Positions 22,116 to 35,975 are shown, counted from the stretch's first letter. The stretch is DNA of 64,000 nucleotides from Spizellomyces punctatus DAOM BR117 (GCF_000182565.1 NW_015971546.1:481407-545406); one strand, 5' to 3'. Numbers and translations: made by a program. The notes: generated by a model from the letters alone, not told the origin.

Positions 22116-23592
22116 TTACGACCGTTCATGCACACCCAAGGCCCGAGCCGTCAGAATCAGAGTAGTCATCGATGCGATCTCCTCCAAGGGGAGACCAGTG
22201 GTGGTTAATTGAGGCTCGTTTCGCGACGACGCAGCACGGCTTCGTCTAGAGATCACGTCGCTAGCGGTTTTGGTAAATCTCAAGTGCTCTGCCAACATCG
22301 TCCTTAGTCGCCCGGTTTTCTGGCCGCTGATGTTAATAAACCCTTTTTTGCATGGATGGTTATATCATCGGCGGACTTCAAAATTATTGACCTTAGCAGC
22401 CAAGAATACCTCGTTCCTCCAGGGCTTCCAACAACTCGTATTCAGTCAGAGCTTGAACTCCTTGTTGGCGCAACAGCTATAGGTAGCGAGAAAGGGGTCT
22501 TTTTTAGGATTACGGTTGTCCCTGACACAATTTATGTCCGCCCGCACCTCATCGTCCTTCAGAATCCAATCCACCCAACCATATAGCCTCGACTGCGATG
22601 CTATCCACGGTAATGCGAGGCCCACAAACTGTCCCATTACGCGAAGCTGGCTGCTGGACAGATCGAGAATATTCACGTTGTCACGTATCACAGGTTGCAA
22701 CGCAATTAGATCTCCTTCCGATGGGCGACTATTGTTGTTGAACTGAATAAAGTGACTACAAGTCAGTAGTTATTAGAATTAGAGACTGTGTGAAAAGTAA
22801 ATACCATGTTTTTCCATCTTCGTTCCAACGCTTGCGTTACTGATGAATTCTTTGCGTTCCCTCGGCTTGCTCGCGCCTCCAATGCCTGACCTAATGAGGC
22901 CAACAGGATTGGTGCGAGTTCCGCACGTTTAGTTTGAGTCACATGCATCTTCTTGGCCTAAACATCTTTCAAGGTGAGCACGCAATTGCCGAATCCTAGA
23001 ATTCGCTCAATGGCATACCAGAATCTCGTCTGTTATAAAGACACTGGGGAGGAACGATGGCGCTTTGCGGAATACGAAAGGTAACATAGGGATGGCAAAT
23101 GGCAAGGCCAGAAAAATGGTCGCAGGGAAGACTCTTGCTAGATCTCGCTTATTCCTCTGTACATGGCGTATTTCGCTTCGCGTTCTTACAGGCTTCCCCT
23201 TCTGGTGATAGTCAACCCAAAGCTGCAGCGACTGCATACTTCCGTTGTATAGCAGTCCTAAACCCGATAATAGGACCATAGTGGGCTCCGTAAAAGTTTT
23301 GGCAAACCATCGCTTGGGGTAAGATAACAAATTTGGAGGGGGCTGGGCTTCTTCCAAGGCTTTTGTGATGTGGTCTTTTGCTGGATTGAGGGCCTGTAAA
23401 CTCTACTGTCAGTGGGACATTTAGCGGACAGCGAGTTCTTGTGGGACATACGTGCTTAGATGGTGCATGTGTCAGCAAGCTCCTCAAGCCTCGCCTCCGG
23501 TACAGTGGCCGGCACCGAAGCCCGTTGATCAACAGAGCCATTGGAGGTTCAACTGTAAATGAGTAGGAAGAGCTTGCCTGAACTTTGGTCAT
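22116..23592 (-). CDS. LETM1-domain mitochondrial membrane protein
   Basis: LETM1/Mdm38 proteins sit in the mitochondrial inner membrane, where they affect K+/H+ exchange, ion balance and ribosome association. The N-terminal exon, from ATG 23592 or the in-frame ATG 23541, is basic and hydroxylated (RCRPLYRRRGLRSLL), like a presequence. The exon near 23007-23375 carries 'VLLSGLGLLYNG' and the LETM1 hallmark 'RHVQRNKRDLARVFP', then a membrane segment 'ATIFLALPFAIPMLPFVF'. Later exons have 'GLALPWIASQSRLYGWVDWI' and 'ALTEYELLEALEERG', matching the ribosome-binding-like part. It ends 'ALGVHERS' at 22116. It is shorter than full LETM1 and has no visible EF-hand, so it may be nearer to the LETMD1 type. 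Divergent from mS34, only 134 bp away. Confidence 0.8.
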
Positions 23593-23726
23593 AGGCTGTT
23601 GCCTGGCAATGGCTAGATGACTTCCAGTGGCACAGTCAATGATCGTACACGTGAGGTTATGTTCACCACCGCAACATGGTGAATAAAGTTTCCTGAAGTC
23701 CAGTTGCGCATTTACACCACATCATA
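23593..23726. promoter_or_regulatory. Short bidirectional promoter, LETM1-domain gene and mS34
   Basis: 134 bp between two divergent start codons, both for mitochondrial proteins. It contains a CACGTGAGG E-box at 23648-23653 near the middle. Shared regulation is inferred from geometry. Confidence 0.5.
23648..23653. promoter_or_regulatory. CACGTG E-box in LETM1/mS34 promoter
   Basis: ACACGTGAGG, 74 bp upstream of the mS34 ATG and 56 bp upstream of the minus-strand ATG at 23592. Confidence 0.45.
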
Positions 23727-24153
23727 ATGGCCACGATAGTGCGGGAGCTTTGGGGTGCGCACCCAAGTTTTCTAAAGGCACCCTCGAAGAGAAACCTTTT
23801 AGAGCTTATTGCACATCGACCTGAAGGCGGGGCTGGGTTACGAGTTGTGCCGACAATTTGGTACGCCAAGGGATGGCATGACTGCTACTGGACGGTGACA
23901 GAGACGAAGTTGAAAAATGTAAGATGTTACTCCTTGTCGCATTTTGAGTTTTCTGTTGACTTATGGAGGTCAATGTCAGGACATGGCGCATGGGAAGGTG
24001 TACGGACGACTGACATGGCGAGGGACGGAGGTCGAGAAGAATGGTCAGATTCGGACCGCATTGAAACATAAATGGCACATTTACGAACCACCACATGAGT
24101 TGGGGACTCTGGAGGAAAAGTTAGGGATCCCAAGAGATGCACCATCGGCGTGA
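23727..24153 (+). CDS. MRPS34: Mitochondrial small-subunit ribosomal protein mS34
   Basis: mS34 is a mitochondria-specific protein of the small mitoribosomal subunit. Exon 1 (23727-23918) begins 'MATIVRELWGAHPSFLKAPS' and has 'PTIWYAKGWHDCYWTVTETK', matching the conserved W-x-CYW region of animal MRPS34. The intron is 23919-23979 (GTAAGA...GTCAG, with a TTGAC branch site) and keeps phase. Exon 2 has 'DMAHGKVYGRLTWRG', matching the HGK-x-x-G-x-LT-x-x-G signature, then 'HKWHIYEPPHE'. The product is about 122 residues, shorter than the animal protein, lacking its basic C-terminal extension. Similarity to the animal protein was judged from memory of its motifs. Confidence 0.82.
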
Positions 24154-25129
24154 TTTTGTTGTAGATAGAGACGGAGATGTTCGACATTCAACTATTTAAA
24201 AATATCTTCTTCATGGTCTGGCGGTGATCCATTGGCCATTGCTGGTTTGGGGCCTAGAGGCGAAGTTTGCTCTCCACATGGTGGGATACCGCTCCCTAAA
24301 AGGACATCTGGAACTCCCCGATCAGTTTGACTTCATCGCTACGCTTAAAGGGTTGCATCGTGCAAAGACTGACTATCTGAGACCAGCAAAGATCCTTGTA
24401 TCATTTGATAGCAAAAGGCCACATAGCATTTTCCGGACGAGCCTCTCTGAGAGGAACGGTGATTGTACGGGCTCATTCGCGGACGTTTTCATCTGGGAAG
24501 ATCAAGATGTCTTGCACTGTTGAAACATTCTGTAGCAGATCTCCCTCAGCTGTTGAAGAATTTCTCAAAAGCCCGACCACTGTCTATTGCAGTAGAGTAA
24601 GTTAAAACAAGTTCGCCCGCCTTGTCCATCTGGAAGCGATTGTTGTTGCTAAGTGCGGCCCATCTGCGTCGACCAAAATGTTCAGTTATTTAGTCTCAAT
24701 CTTATCACTTCTGTCTAGCGCAACTACTTGCTCAAATGCAAGGTTTCTAGTTTGTCTTGGACCGGTGACAAGATTGGCCATTCTTGATTACTGAGCCGTT
24801 TTCCACTCTATAATTCGTGCAAACGAAGGTCATACGTCATCGCAAGGCAGACTCATGTATCTACCTCACTGCAACAGTGCCGAGAACACAGTGGGGTGAT
24901 CAAAGTCAAAGTGGACTGCGCCGCTATCTTCGAAACCAATTTCCAAGGTATGGTTGATCGGCTGGTTTTTGGGGACGGAATGCCTGATTACGTGATCGTG
25001 GACTCCGATTGACTTTGGTACCAGTGCATATATTGTGAACTGAATGCGTAGACTACGCGCATATACATAAAGCCTTCCGTGGTTGATAGACACATTGACA
25101 ACGCAATAACCGCGAGTGCCGGTCTCGAC
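24154..25129. other. Intergenic region with possible unresolved short exons
   Basis: About 975 bp without a gene I can establish. A minus-strand frame from ATG 24512 reads 'ERLVRKMLCGLLLSNDTRIF', vaguely like an Sm-fold start, and another minus-strand frame near 24195-24325 ends 'MANGSPPDHEEDIFK' before a stop. They could be pieces of a small spliced gene but I could not join them. Confidence 0.3.
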
Positions 25130-27161
25130 ATGCTGGGACTAAACACGTTTCGCTCTACTGTCCTCCTGCTGGTCGGGATTGTAGCATATTTGTATCTTTC
25201 CCCAGATACCAGTATTCTCAGACAGCGAGCAGTGCGTGCACCGCTCCCTTCGACCGACCGGGTTATCTTTCCGGCATTGGCAGAACAACTTGCCCGTGGG
25301 GGAACATATGATATCCAATTTCAGTGCGGCGTTGAGCTTGCGTATGTGAATATCGACCTGTATGTGGTCCAGGTGCGTCGTTTTGATGGTACTGTAAGCC
25401 TAAGTTGGTTTTTAATTCAACACTGAAGCCTCTCATGCACAGGGTGAGACAACCTATGTGACTTATCTGGCTACAAACGTCACCGCCCCCGCGGCGGGTA
25501 TAGGCAGTATTCCTATCAAAATTGGAGACAATATGAGAACAGGATCCAGTTTTGTTCTGAAAGTATGGGGACCGCGAAAAGACGGAAATGGCACATATGA
25601 AGTTCCCAACAGCGATCATTTCGCCATCATTGACCCTTCCGCTGGTATATGCTGCAATGATGAATTCAGTGAACCTAATTAGCACTGACGTGAACCAATA
25701 GGGGAATGGAACAATCCTGGACTCTCGTTGAAGGGCGGTACCCAATTCTTTACAGGGCGCCAAGCGACGCTCAACTATACTTTGGGCTCCGCCTTTGATG
25801 GTGTCAAGAGGTGATTGCCCAGCATTTCGTGGATTACACGGATTATTGGCTAATTGAGAGAATTTCTATAGCATTCGGATCGATCTACTTTCAGCCGAGT
25901 GGAAAGACATATATACCATTGCTGACGGCATACCAGCCTCCGGCCATGCTGATACATACACGTTGGTCTGGCATATTCCAGCCTCTTTGCGCTTATCCCA
26001 GTTCTATCATCTGCGCATCACTGCCTCGGCTGCTACTTTGGTGAAGAAGAATGCCGTTAATGCTCCAGTTGATGATAACGGTGCCATGCTCAGTTCCCCC
26101 GAATTTGCCATTTTCCCGCACACCGCCGTCATGCATCCGGCTATGACCATCAATGTACAGACATTTTGCTTTATCCTATTACAGTCTATTTACTAATCAG
26201 TTGATGCAAGGCTCCTACGAAGTGGGTCACCAATAGTACCGTTGTTATTACGTGGGCATTTCAACCATCTCCGCTTGCGAACGTTGGCCAGTGGAATATT
26301 GAGCTATACAACACCGCTTTAGGCACTGGACGGTCCCTGGGTGTTTGTCTTGGGATATTACCCAACCAAGGATATGGCGGCCAATTTAGCTATGTGGTTC
26401 CTCAGGATCTACCTAGCGGAATCTATTTCCTACGCTTGTGGGGATGGGGAACTACTCAACAGGCGTCTGACAACGTCGATCCCGTCAGTGGAACCAGCGC
26501 CCTTATATACGTTACAGATCAGGCTACTGCGTCAGCATATAGTGAGTTCCTTTGTGGTGCTGGTGACTGGTCTCCATTTTTAACCGCCCGGGGTAATGAA
26601 TGATTTGTTTTATTAGCGCTCTCGGTCAATGCACCTGCGCAATGGCCACAAACTAAAAACGTCTCTATCTCGTGGAATTATAAGTCTGACCTGCTGAACG
26701 TCAGTGGGTGGAATATTGACTTGTTCAGAGATAGTGGTATGTATGTCTTTTACAAAGATAATCGCACTTTTTCTCATCGCTCACACGATTTATTTTTTGC
26801 AGTGGTGTACAAGCTGTACAAAGGGCTGACTACAAGTAGTTTACCTGCTAATGCCACGAACTATGGCTTGGTGGTCCCGAGCGACTGGCTTCTCGGTCAT
26901 GATTATGTTGTCCGCGTGTATGGGTTGGTGCAAACGGGAAACCAAACTCAGGAGATTGGGGCATTTAGTGCCATATTTTCCGTTGTCGAACCAAACGGTA
27001 GTCAGACTACAACACGCAAAGGCATTCCTGCCGGTCCCACCGCTAGTTCAGGGATGCTGGCAAATGCTGGAGGTCGGACAGTGGATGTGGATAAGAATAT
27101 GGCGCTCACCACTGCCGCAGCTTTGGTTGGTATGGGTCTTGTGGTGGTATTGGCGTTGTAA
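25130..27161 (+). CDS. Secreted GPI-anchored protein with repeated Kre9/Knh1-like beta-sandwich modules
   Basis: ATG 25130 starts a signal peptide (STVLLLVGIVAYLYL). The mature protein contains about four to five similar modules of some 110 residues. Each has an extended strand pattern around 'W-x-I-x-L': 'TVVITWAFQ...GQWNIELY' near 26235-26310, 'NVSISWNYK...GWNIDLF' near 26660-26735, 'ATLNYTLGS...IRIDLLSA' near 25768-25900, and a first one with 'VELAYVNIDLYV'. Such modules occur in fungal Ser/Thr-rich GPI proteins and in the Kre9/Knh1 cell-wall family. The C-terminus has a small-residue stretch (TASSGMLANAGG), then hydrophobic 'TTAAALVGMGLVVVLAL' at the very end, the form of a GPI-attachment signal. 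Introns are numerous. Probably a cell-wall or cell-surface protein; no ligand can be deduced. Confidence 0.72.
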
Positions 27162-27427
27162 ATCTGACCCAGAGAGAGACTGAGGGAATATAAACATAGG
27201 ATTACATATAATGTTAATGTCTGTTAATTCTCGTTCTGGTCATCAAGACCGCCCTATATATACCAGTGCATGACGTGCGGTTGTGATGCCAGAAAAATGG
27301 CATAACTGCCGACAGTCACCAGCTGCGACTCGCGTCGGATTATGAAAGCGTACGAGCACGTAATCGCCTCACTTGCTGCGCATCAGTAGCCAGAAGCATC
27401 TCAGCTCCAACTGCACTGTCAATAATG

Positions 27428-30057
<2,630 letters not shown>

Positions 30058-30108
30058 GAGTAATGATTACGTGCATATAATGAGACCCCTCAGCTACGTT
30101 AAGCACCT

Positions 30109-31539
30109 CTACATCATGATTTTCACTCGACTTCTGACCTCTCTTGCCACCTCATGCACGGGCACCACCGCAAACTCCCCCTTGACAGACAGCCGATGCC
30201 ATGCAATGCCGTATAGCTTGGCGCATTCCTCGGCCTTCACTAACAAATCTCTTGCAGCTGCTCCCACCTTGTCCTCCGCATGCGCGCCGTTACCAGCCCC
30301 TCTGGTCCATCCTTCAAACCCCCAGGTGCGCATGCTTAAGCAATATGCCCATGGGCCAAGAGGATCGTTGAAAGCTGCGTCAAGTAGCACTAGGATAACG
30401 TCCATTGGCACACGACGCCCCACACGATCGCTTGCCTGAGCAGCTTGTATTCCCTTTTCTACTGTTGTCCATAGGCAACCGTAAATACGTGCTGCATCGA
30501 GGCAGGCCGCAAGGGTCTCCGGGCGGTGGCAACGGACCGATAAGTCCGAACCTTGCGTGAGGGTTGTTTGCGGGTCTTCAACGTCACAAAGTGGTGGGAG
30601 ATTGAAAGGATGGCCGTGCATAGCTGCGAGTCGGAAGAGTTCAGAATTCAATCTAACCCAGTTGAGATCTTTCACAGCTGGAGTGACTGATTCTGGCATT
30701 GATGTGGTCGGTACCCGTTCGATTCTGACCGACCGCAAGCTTACACCGTCCGACACATCCCGCTCAGATTGATCGTCTGGTATAATTACCGGTGGAGCCA
30801 CACCAGCGTCGCTGATTGGTCCTCCACTAGTATAGTGTAATGCATGCCTAACTATAAAGTCCCTAATGACCTTCACCGCAGCCCAGCAGCCCTCCTCATA
30901 ACGGTCCAATGTTTCCCGAAAAGCCGCAAATATGACTCTTCGCATTGTCTCACGCCGAATCGTGCGAACAGTCTGTGGTCGGCCTTTACGCGGAAAGTCC
31001 CCATCCTCTGTTTGGACTTCTTCATCTGCATCTATTTCACTGACTGGGCCTCTCTCGGAGGCGTCACCTGCCATGCTGTCTCCAGACGGTCCCGCTAGTC
31101 TGGCCGCATAGTGAACATTCAATATGTTGTCGAGAGTTAGAGGATCCAGATGAACGACGTCGGGAAGAGATGGAGGACGGTGGCCCCAACACTCTGCCTC
31201 CTCGATTGATTCTTGGAAACGCTTTGTTCGCTTGGCAATGTACCTTTCCACAAGCTCACGATACCCGTGAGATATATTGCGAACATTGGCCAATTCTGGA
31301 GAGCAGACATGAACTATTTTAAGAAGAATCGAGCTGGGAAGCATCTCCAGGGTTCCCAGATTTGAGGAAGGTGGGAGAACAGGCGTTTGCAATGCTGGGG
31401 AGCTGGGGACACTTCCTAGCATCTGGGCCATTGACGTCTTTTTGCCCAGGCGACTGAAGGCACTTTTGCTTTCGGCCACAGGACTGGGGAGGACGGCTTT
31501 GGCGTCCTCAGTTACGCGGGAGTCACCACGTATACGCAT
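30109..31539 (-). CDS. F-box-like protein of unknown target, single exon
   Basis: A 476-residue uninterrupted frame. Near residue 60-100 there is an F-box-like helical segment (LEMLPSSILLKIVHVCSPEL, then ELVERYIAKRTKRF). N-terminal to it is a Ser/Pro-rich region. The rest is mostly helical and not recognised, with a stretch 'VRTIRRETMRRVIFAAFRET' and a C-terminal segment rich in Ala and Lys (KVGAAARDLLVKAEECAKLY). The long open frame with normal composition supports a real gene, though antisense to a smaller plus-strand frame. If the F-box is real it would bind Skp1; this is inference. Divergent from the AKR7 gene, with 294 bp between. Confidence 0.75.
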   Translation of the reverse strand: MRIRGDSRVTEDAKAVLPSPVAESKSAFSRLGKKTSMAQMLGSVPSSPALQTPVLPPSSNLGTLEMLPSSILLKIVHVCSPELANVRNISHGYRELVERYIAKRTKRFQESIEEAECWGHRPPSLPDVVHLDPLTLDNILNVHYAARLAGPSGDSMAGDASERGPVSEIDADEEVQTEDGDFPRKGRPQTVRTIRRETMRRVIFAAFRETLDRYEEGCWAAVKVIRDFIVRHALHYTSGGPISDAGVAPPVIIPDDQSERDVSDGVSLRSVRIERVPTTSMPESVTPAVKDLNWVRLNSELFRLAAMHGHPFNLPPLCDVEDPQTTLTQGSDLSVRCHRPETLAACLDAARIYGCLWTTVEKGIQAAQASDRVGRRVPMDVILVLLDAAFNDPLGPWAYCLSMRTWGFEGWTRGAGNGAHAEDKVGAAARDLLVKAEECAKLYGIAWHRLSVKGEFAVVPVHEVAREVRSRVKIMM

Positions 31540-31833
31540 CCTTGCAATGGCAAGAGGTAAGGGTCACGACGCTAACAGAAGGAGAGAGAGCTTTTGATGA
31601 AAAAGTTGGGCCACCGGAAGGTATTAATGAATGCTCCTTACGCCCACCAAAGCAATGTTTATCGCGACAGGTAGACATTCTTAGTCTACACGTGGAGTGT
31701 GGCTAAAAAAAGCCATACGGAGTGGTAGGTGCCGAAGCTGGCAAGGCGCCAGCCCCGATGCTTACGCGAAGCTTAGTTGCGTGTACTGGTATCGAGATGC
31801 GATGAGTCACGGCAGGATTGCGCCAGTTCTTTG
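31540..31833. other. Divergent promoter, F-box-like gene and AKR7
   Basis: About 294 bp between two start codons. Contains CACGTGGAG at 31689-31697. No coding content. Confidence 0.45.
31689..31694. promoter_or_regulatory. CACGTG E-box in F-box-like/AKR7 promoter
   Basis: ACACGTGGAG between the divergent starts at 31539 and 31834, almost central. Confidence 0.4.
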
Positions 31834-33276
31834 ATGAAAGGTGCTAGGTTCCATCTACTTGCTCCTCGCTGGAACGCTTCGCTCCTAGGGTCACTTCGGT
31901 TTTCCGCCCCTATCCGTACTATATCTGCCATGACTAACCAACAGGCACCTACCGGCGGAAGTCCGCGTGTAATTCTTGGGACTATGACCTTTGGGACAGG
32001 TCAGGCAGCCATTGGTTGAATGTTAGCAAGCAGTGCACTGAATAAGAACTTAGGCGTTGGTGGTCGTATCAATGATTTGAAAGAGATTCGCCGAATTCTG
32101 GACCTCTTTCATTCGCATGGACACACTGAACTTGACACTGCTCGCATGTATTGGTAAGATCGCAAAGGTTCTTACTCATGGTGCGATCTCTAACTCGCTT
32201 GCGTTATGTATAGTGATGGAAATACCGAGCAAGTCCTTGGTGAACTGCAAGTGCAAACCACTCCTCCACATTTTAGCGTGGCGACCAAGGCATTTCCCTT
32301 CGAACCGGGCATGCATGAACCTGAGCGCCTGAAGGCACAATTTCGCGCTTCCTTGAAAGCGCTGAATACAAAGCGCGTAGACATTTTTTACCTGCATGCA
32401 CCCGATCATGCCACTCCGTTCAGCCAAACATTGAAAGCGGTTCAGGAACTATATGAAGAAGGAACCTTCGGAGAGCTTGCCTTAAGTAATTATGCTGCCT
32501 GGGAGGTTATGCAGATTTGGTGGATTTGCAAATCTCAGGGATACGTGCTACCAACTTTGTACCAGGTATGCAAAGCAGCTCGGATTTCAGGCCAGCTACA
32601 TATCAACCAAATTGTATGCGTAGGGCATGTACAATGCCATAACTCGGGCAGTCGAGGTAGGTTTCATTGATTTTGGGCAAATTGATACACGGCTCATAAT
32701 ATGTGTGTAATCAGCCGGAACTTTTCCCTTGTCTACGTGAATTGGGAATTCGATTTTACGCATACAACCCATTGTGTGGAGGGCTGCTCTCCGGTCACTA
32801 CAAATTCCAAGATGCCCCCAAAGAAGGACGATTCGATCCTACACACACGCAAGGCGAAAGATATCGCCAACGCTATTGGAACGAGGTACATGCTGACAGA
32901 TCGGAATCTGTATATGACGGCTCATTAATGGAATTCCATTTCATAGACGTATTTTCAAGCCGTGGAGTCCATCAAAGCCGCCTGTGCGGCCAATAACCTA
33001 ACCCCGGTAGAAGCAGCGCATAGATGGCTGGTGCATCATTCGAAATTGGACAAAAGCAAAGGGGATGGTACGTGGGGTTTGCGTAACATCCATTTATCAC
33101 GCGCATAGGTCCTTACTACAGTGCTGTTAGGAATAATCATTGGCGCATCCTCCTATGATCATGCAAAGCAGAATTTGGAAGATTGCGAGAAGGGACCCTT
33201 GCCCGATCAAGTGATAGCTGCCTTGGATGATGCATGGGCTAAGACGAAGAGCATTGCACCTTCATATAACCGTTAA
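31834..33276 (+). CDS. Aldo-keto reductase, AKR7 (aflatoxin aldehyde reductase) type
   Basis: AKR7 enzymes are NADPH-dependent reductases of aldehydes such as succinic semialdehyde and dialdehydes. Exons give 'SPRVILGTMTFGTG', then 'GHTELDTARMYC' with the family's Asp and Tyr of the catalytic set, 'VATKAFPFEP', 'RASLKALNTKRVDIFYLHAP', 'GTFGELALSNYAAWEVMQIW', 'FYAYNPLCGGLLSGHYKFQD' and a C-terminal 'GIIIGASSYDHAKQNLEDCE'. The stop is at 33274-33276. Two in-frame starts exist. ATG 31834 adds a 32-residue Arg/Leu/Ser-rich leader (APRWNASLLGSLRFSAP) that looks like a mitochondrial presequence; ATG 31930 gives the cytosolic form (MTNQQAP). I list the longer form. Seven or so short introns. Confidence 0.88.
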
Positions 33277-33671
33277 TGGTAGCAGATAGTGGTAGATCGC
33301 TAGCTAGTGTGGACAACACCAGAAGTGGCTTAGTGTAGCCTTATCATATTTAAAATCGCCTTCAACATACACGTGCAATTTGCGGTCAATGACGATGTTA
33401 AGGAAGGAATTTCTCTCTAACTCAAATGGACGCAAAACCGTACATATAAAAGAGAAACTAAAATGTATAGGACGAGGAAGAACAAAATAAATCACACAGA
33501 AGTGTCCAGGGACGCCGACAAGGAAACAACAAGCAAATAGCCGTCCCTAACCAGCTATATAAACTAGACTAACAACCCCTGCGGGCTACAGACATCCTAC
33601 ATTGGAAAGGAAGGAAACGTTTTCCCACGCCGCTGCATACGCCCGCACATGCTAGTCAATACGCCACCTCA
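33277..33671. other. Convergent gap, AKR7 and G-alpha genes
   Basis: About 395 bp of AT-rich 3' sequence between convergent genes. A CACGTG at 33370-33375. No gene seen. Confidence 0.4.
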
Positions 33672-34970
33672 TCACATCAATCCCGCATCTCGAAGGTTAG
33701 TTTGAATGATGATATCATTTACCGCGGCCATCACAAACTTAATTTGTGTCGTATCCGTAGCACAGGTGAAGTGAGTATAAATCTGCTTCTGATCGGATTG
33801 ATTCAAGGAGACAAATCGATTGAGGATGTATTCGCAAGCAGAGTCGTAGTCTTGACCTGTGTAGAAAGTAAGGAATCGTGGCATCGAAGATGTTGTTTCT
33901 AAAAATACACACCAGCATAGTCCGGGAAATATTTCGACATTGGGGAAGTGGGCAGTTTGTCTCGGAAGAGATCAATTTTGTTTAGGAAAAGGATAATGGA
34001 AGTTTTGATAAACCACCTGCTGTTGCAGATCGAGTCAAAAAGTGTGAGAGCCTCTTGCATGCGGTTCTGAAATAAGATCTTTAATGACGACGCTCGCGAG
34101 AAACTCTCAGTGCAACTAGAGGACGTACCACAGTCTCATCCTCTACTAGCACTTGATCGTACTCGCTAATTGCAACCAAGAACACAATAGCAGTAACATT
34201 TTCAAAGCAATGAATCCATTTTTTTCGCTCAGACCGCTGACCGCCAACGTCGAACATGCGGTAAGTGAGATCGCCGATGTGGAAAGTGGTTTCGGTGATA
34301 CCAGTAGTTTTCACTCGTGAACGGAGCACGTCCTGATCAGTAGGAAGATAATCAGGAGCAGCAATACGCTCGATAGAGTCGAAATAGCTACAAGGTGACC
34401 AAAGGTGAGAAGGTGTGCGGGAACAGGAGCATTGTATGAGAACTCACTATTTGGCTGAGTCGTTCAGCTGAAACTCCCGGGACCTGGCAAAAACCGCTTG
34501 CACGCCATCGTCTGTCCACAGAGATTTCACGGCCAGCGCGACCTCAGGTGGAAAGATTTCGGCTTCAAGCTGGTTAGGTAAGTCCAGAATAACCGCGCGA
34601 TGCTTCTCGTTTTCCGTTTTTGCCAACCGAATCCCCATCGTAGCCATAGCTTCAAGGATGACCCGCATCGACTGAACAGTGTTTGAGAAGATTATTTCTT
34701 TGAAGGCTTCACGCTCTTCAAAGCTATAACCATTGTCATGGATGAGCTTCATTTGCTTGAGAATTGTACTTTTCCCTGATTCACCCGCACCTAGCACACA
34801 AGATGCTTATTAATCGCCAAAACAACGTATGCTCAAATGCAATTATGCGTACCCAGTAGCAGCATCTTCACTTCATTCCTCAGATTCATCTTTTCTTTTT
34901 TCAAAGCCATGTCAATTTCGTCATTACGGCGCTTGGACTCTGAGTCCTCGGCACTCTGACAGCAACCCAT
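33672..34970 (-). CDS. Heterotrimeric G protein alpha subunit
   Basis: G-alpha couples membrane receptors to effectors through a GTP cycle. ATG 34970 starts '[20 protein letters not shown]', giving a Gly-2 myristoylation site and Cys-3/4 for palmitoylation. G motifs are complete: '[19 protein letters not shown]' (P-loop), switch I '[12 protein letters not shown]' with the Arg, switch II '[13 protein letters not shown]' with the catalytic Gln, '[10 protein letters not shown]' and 'FTCATDT'. The helical domain lies between. The end is 'TNLRDAGLM': at the fourth position from the end, where Gi-class proteins have Cys (the pertussis-toxin site), there is Ala, and the last residue is Met. At least five introns. 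The N-terminus suggests the fungal Gi-like (Gpa1/group I) class; exact subgroup is not certain. Confidence 0.95.
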
Positions 34971-35627
34971 GTTTGTCCGACCCTCCAATCACTACAAAGA
35001 GAAAGCATATGTGAGTCATTTAGAGCTAATGAAACCTGCTCGTTGACGGTGCATGGGATTGTCTTGCAGATGCTTGTAGGATGCAGCTTTGTCAGACCTT
35101 CCGGCCAACTAGCCACATCCCTCACAAGACAATGCATCGTGCACAACGCCCACATCATCTCCAAGCAAGAAAGCCTACCTGAATCAACTGTGCGGGACGG
35201 AAGGATACCACCCTCGGGCGCCTAACGGGTGGGTAGAGGTATGAAAAAGATAGCGACCGCACCAACCAAATAGAGGGCGGAGAAAAGGCGAAGAAGCCGA
35301 AAGAGGTCTGATACTACCGCGGCTCGGATGTGACTGATGATGCGTCGGCTACCAGAGGATCACCCTGTGATGGTGCAAATTGTCGAATCTTGGGACGCTG
35401 TCCTAGTATGCAAAAAGAAATGTAGGTCACTTACCAATGAGATTTCGTAGCGCCTGCACAATGGGAGAATCCAGAGGCGGAGTCTGGTTTAGCTGGCTGT
35501 GAAAGCAGGAGGAGAAAAAGCGTGATCAAGTTTTTGGGCGATAGTGTTCCAACGGGGAGGCCGCCAAAGTTCCAGGGAGTAGTACCCTCCACAGCGGCCA
35601 GTTTTTAACCAAAAAGGTATCATTACG

Positions 35628-35633
35628 CACGTG
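35628..35633. promoter_or_regulatory. CACGTG E-box, G-alpha side of the divergent region
   Basis: GCACGTGAC about 660 bp upstream of the G-alpha ATG. Confidence 0.3.
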
Positions 35634-35975
35634 ACGAGACGCAGCGATGTGACGGCAACACGAATGCATGCATTTTTGATGTACTTTAGTCCTTGAAATT
35701 ACCTGACGGGGAAATCACCCTTTACGGAGATGTTTGTCTCATCCACTTGTACCCCCCAGCCATGCCAATGTCTCTTTTTGGGCGGGGGGAGTGCGTGGTG
35801 GATGGGCGGAGTATGAATGGACGCTTGCATAACGCCATGCATAGAATTTACAAATAGCCATCATTATAATAATACATTGCATATCTGTGGTACGGCGTCA
35901 GACGAGGATTTTTGTTCATGACAAGGAAGCCCTTCAGATGCAAATGTTTGAATCCTGGCTGAATCGCTTCAATAT

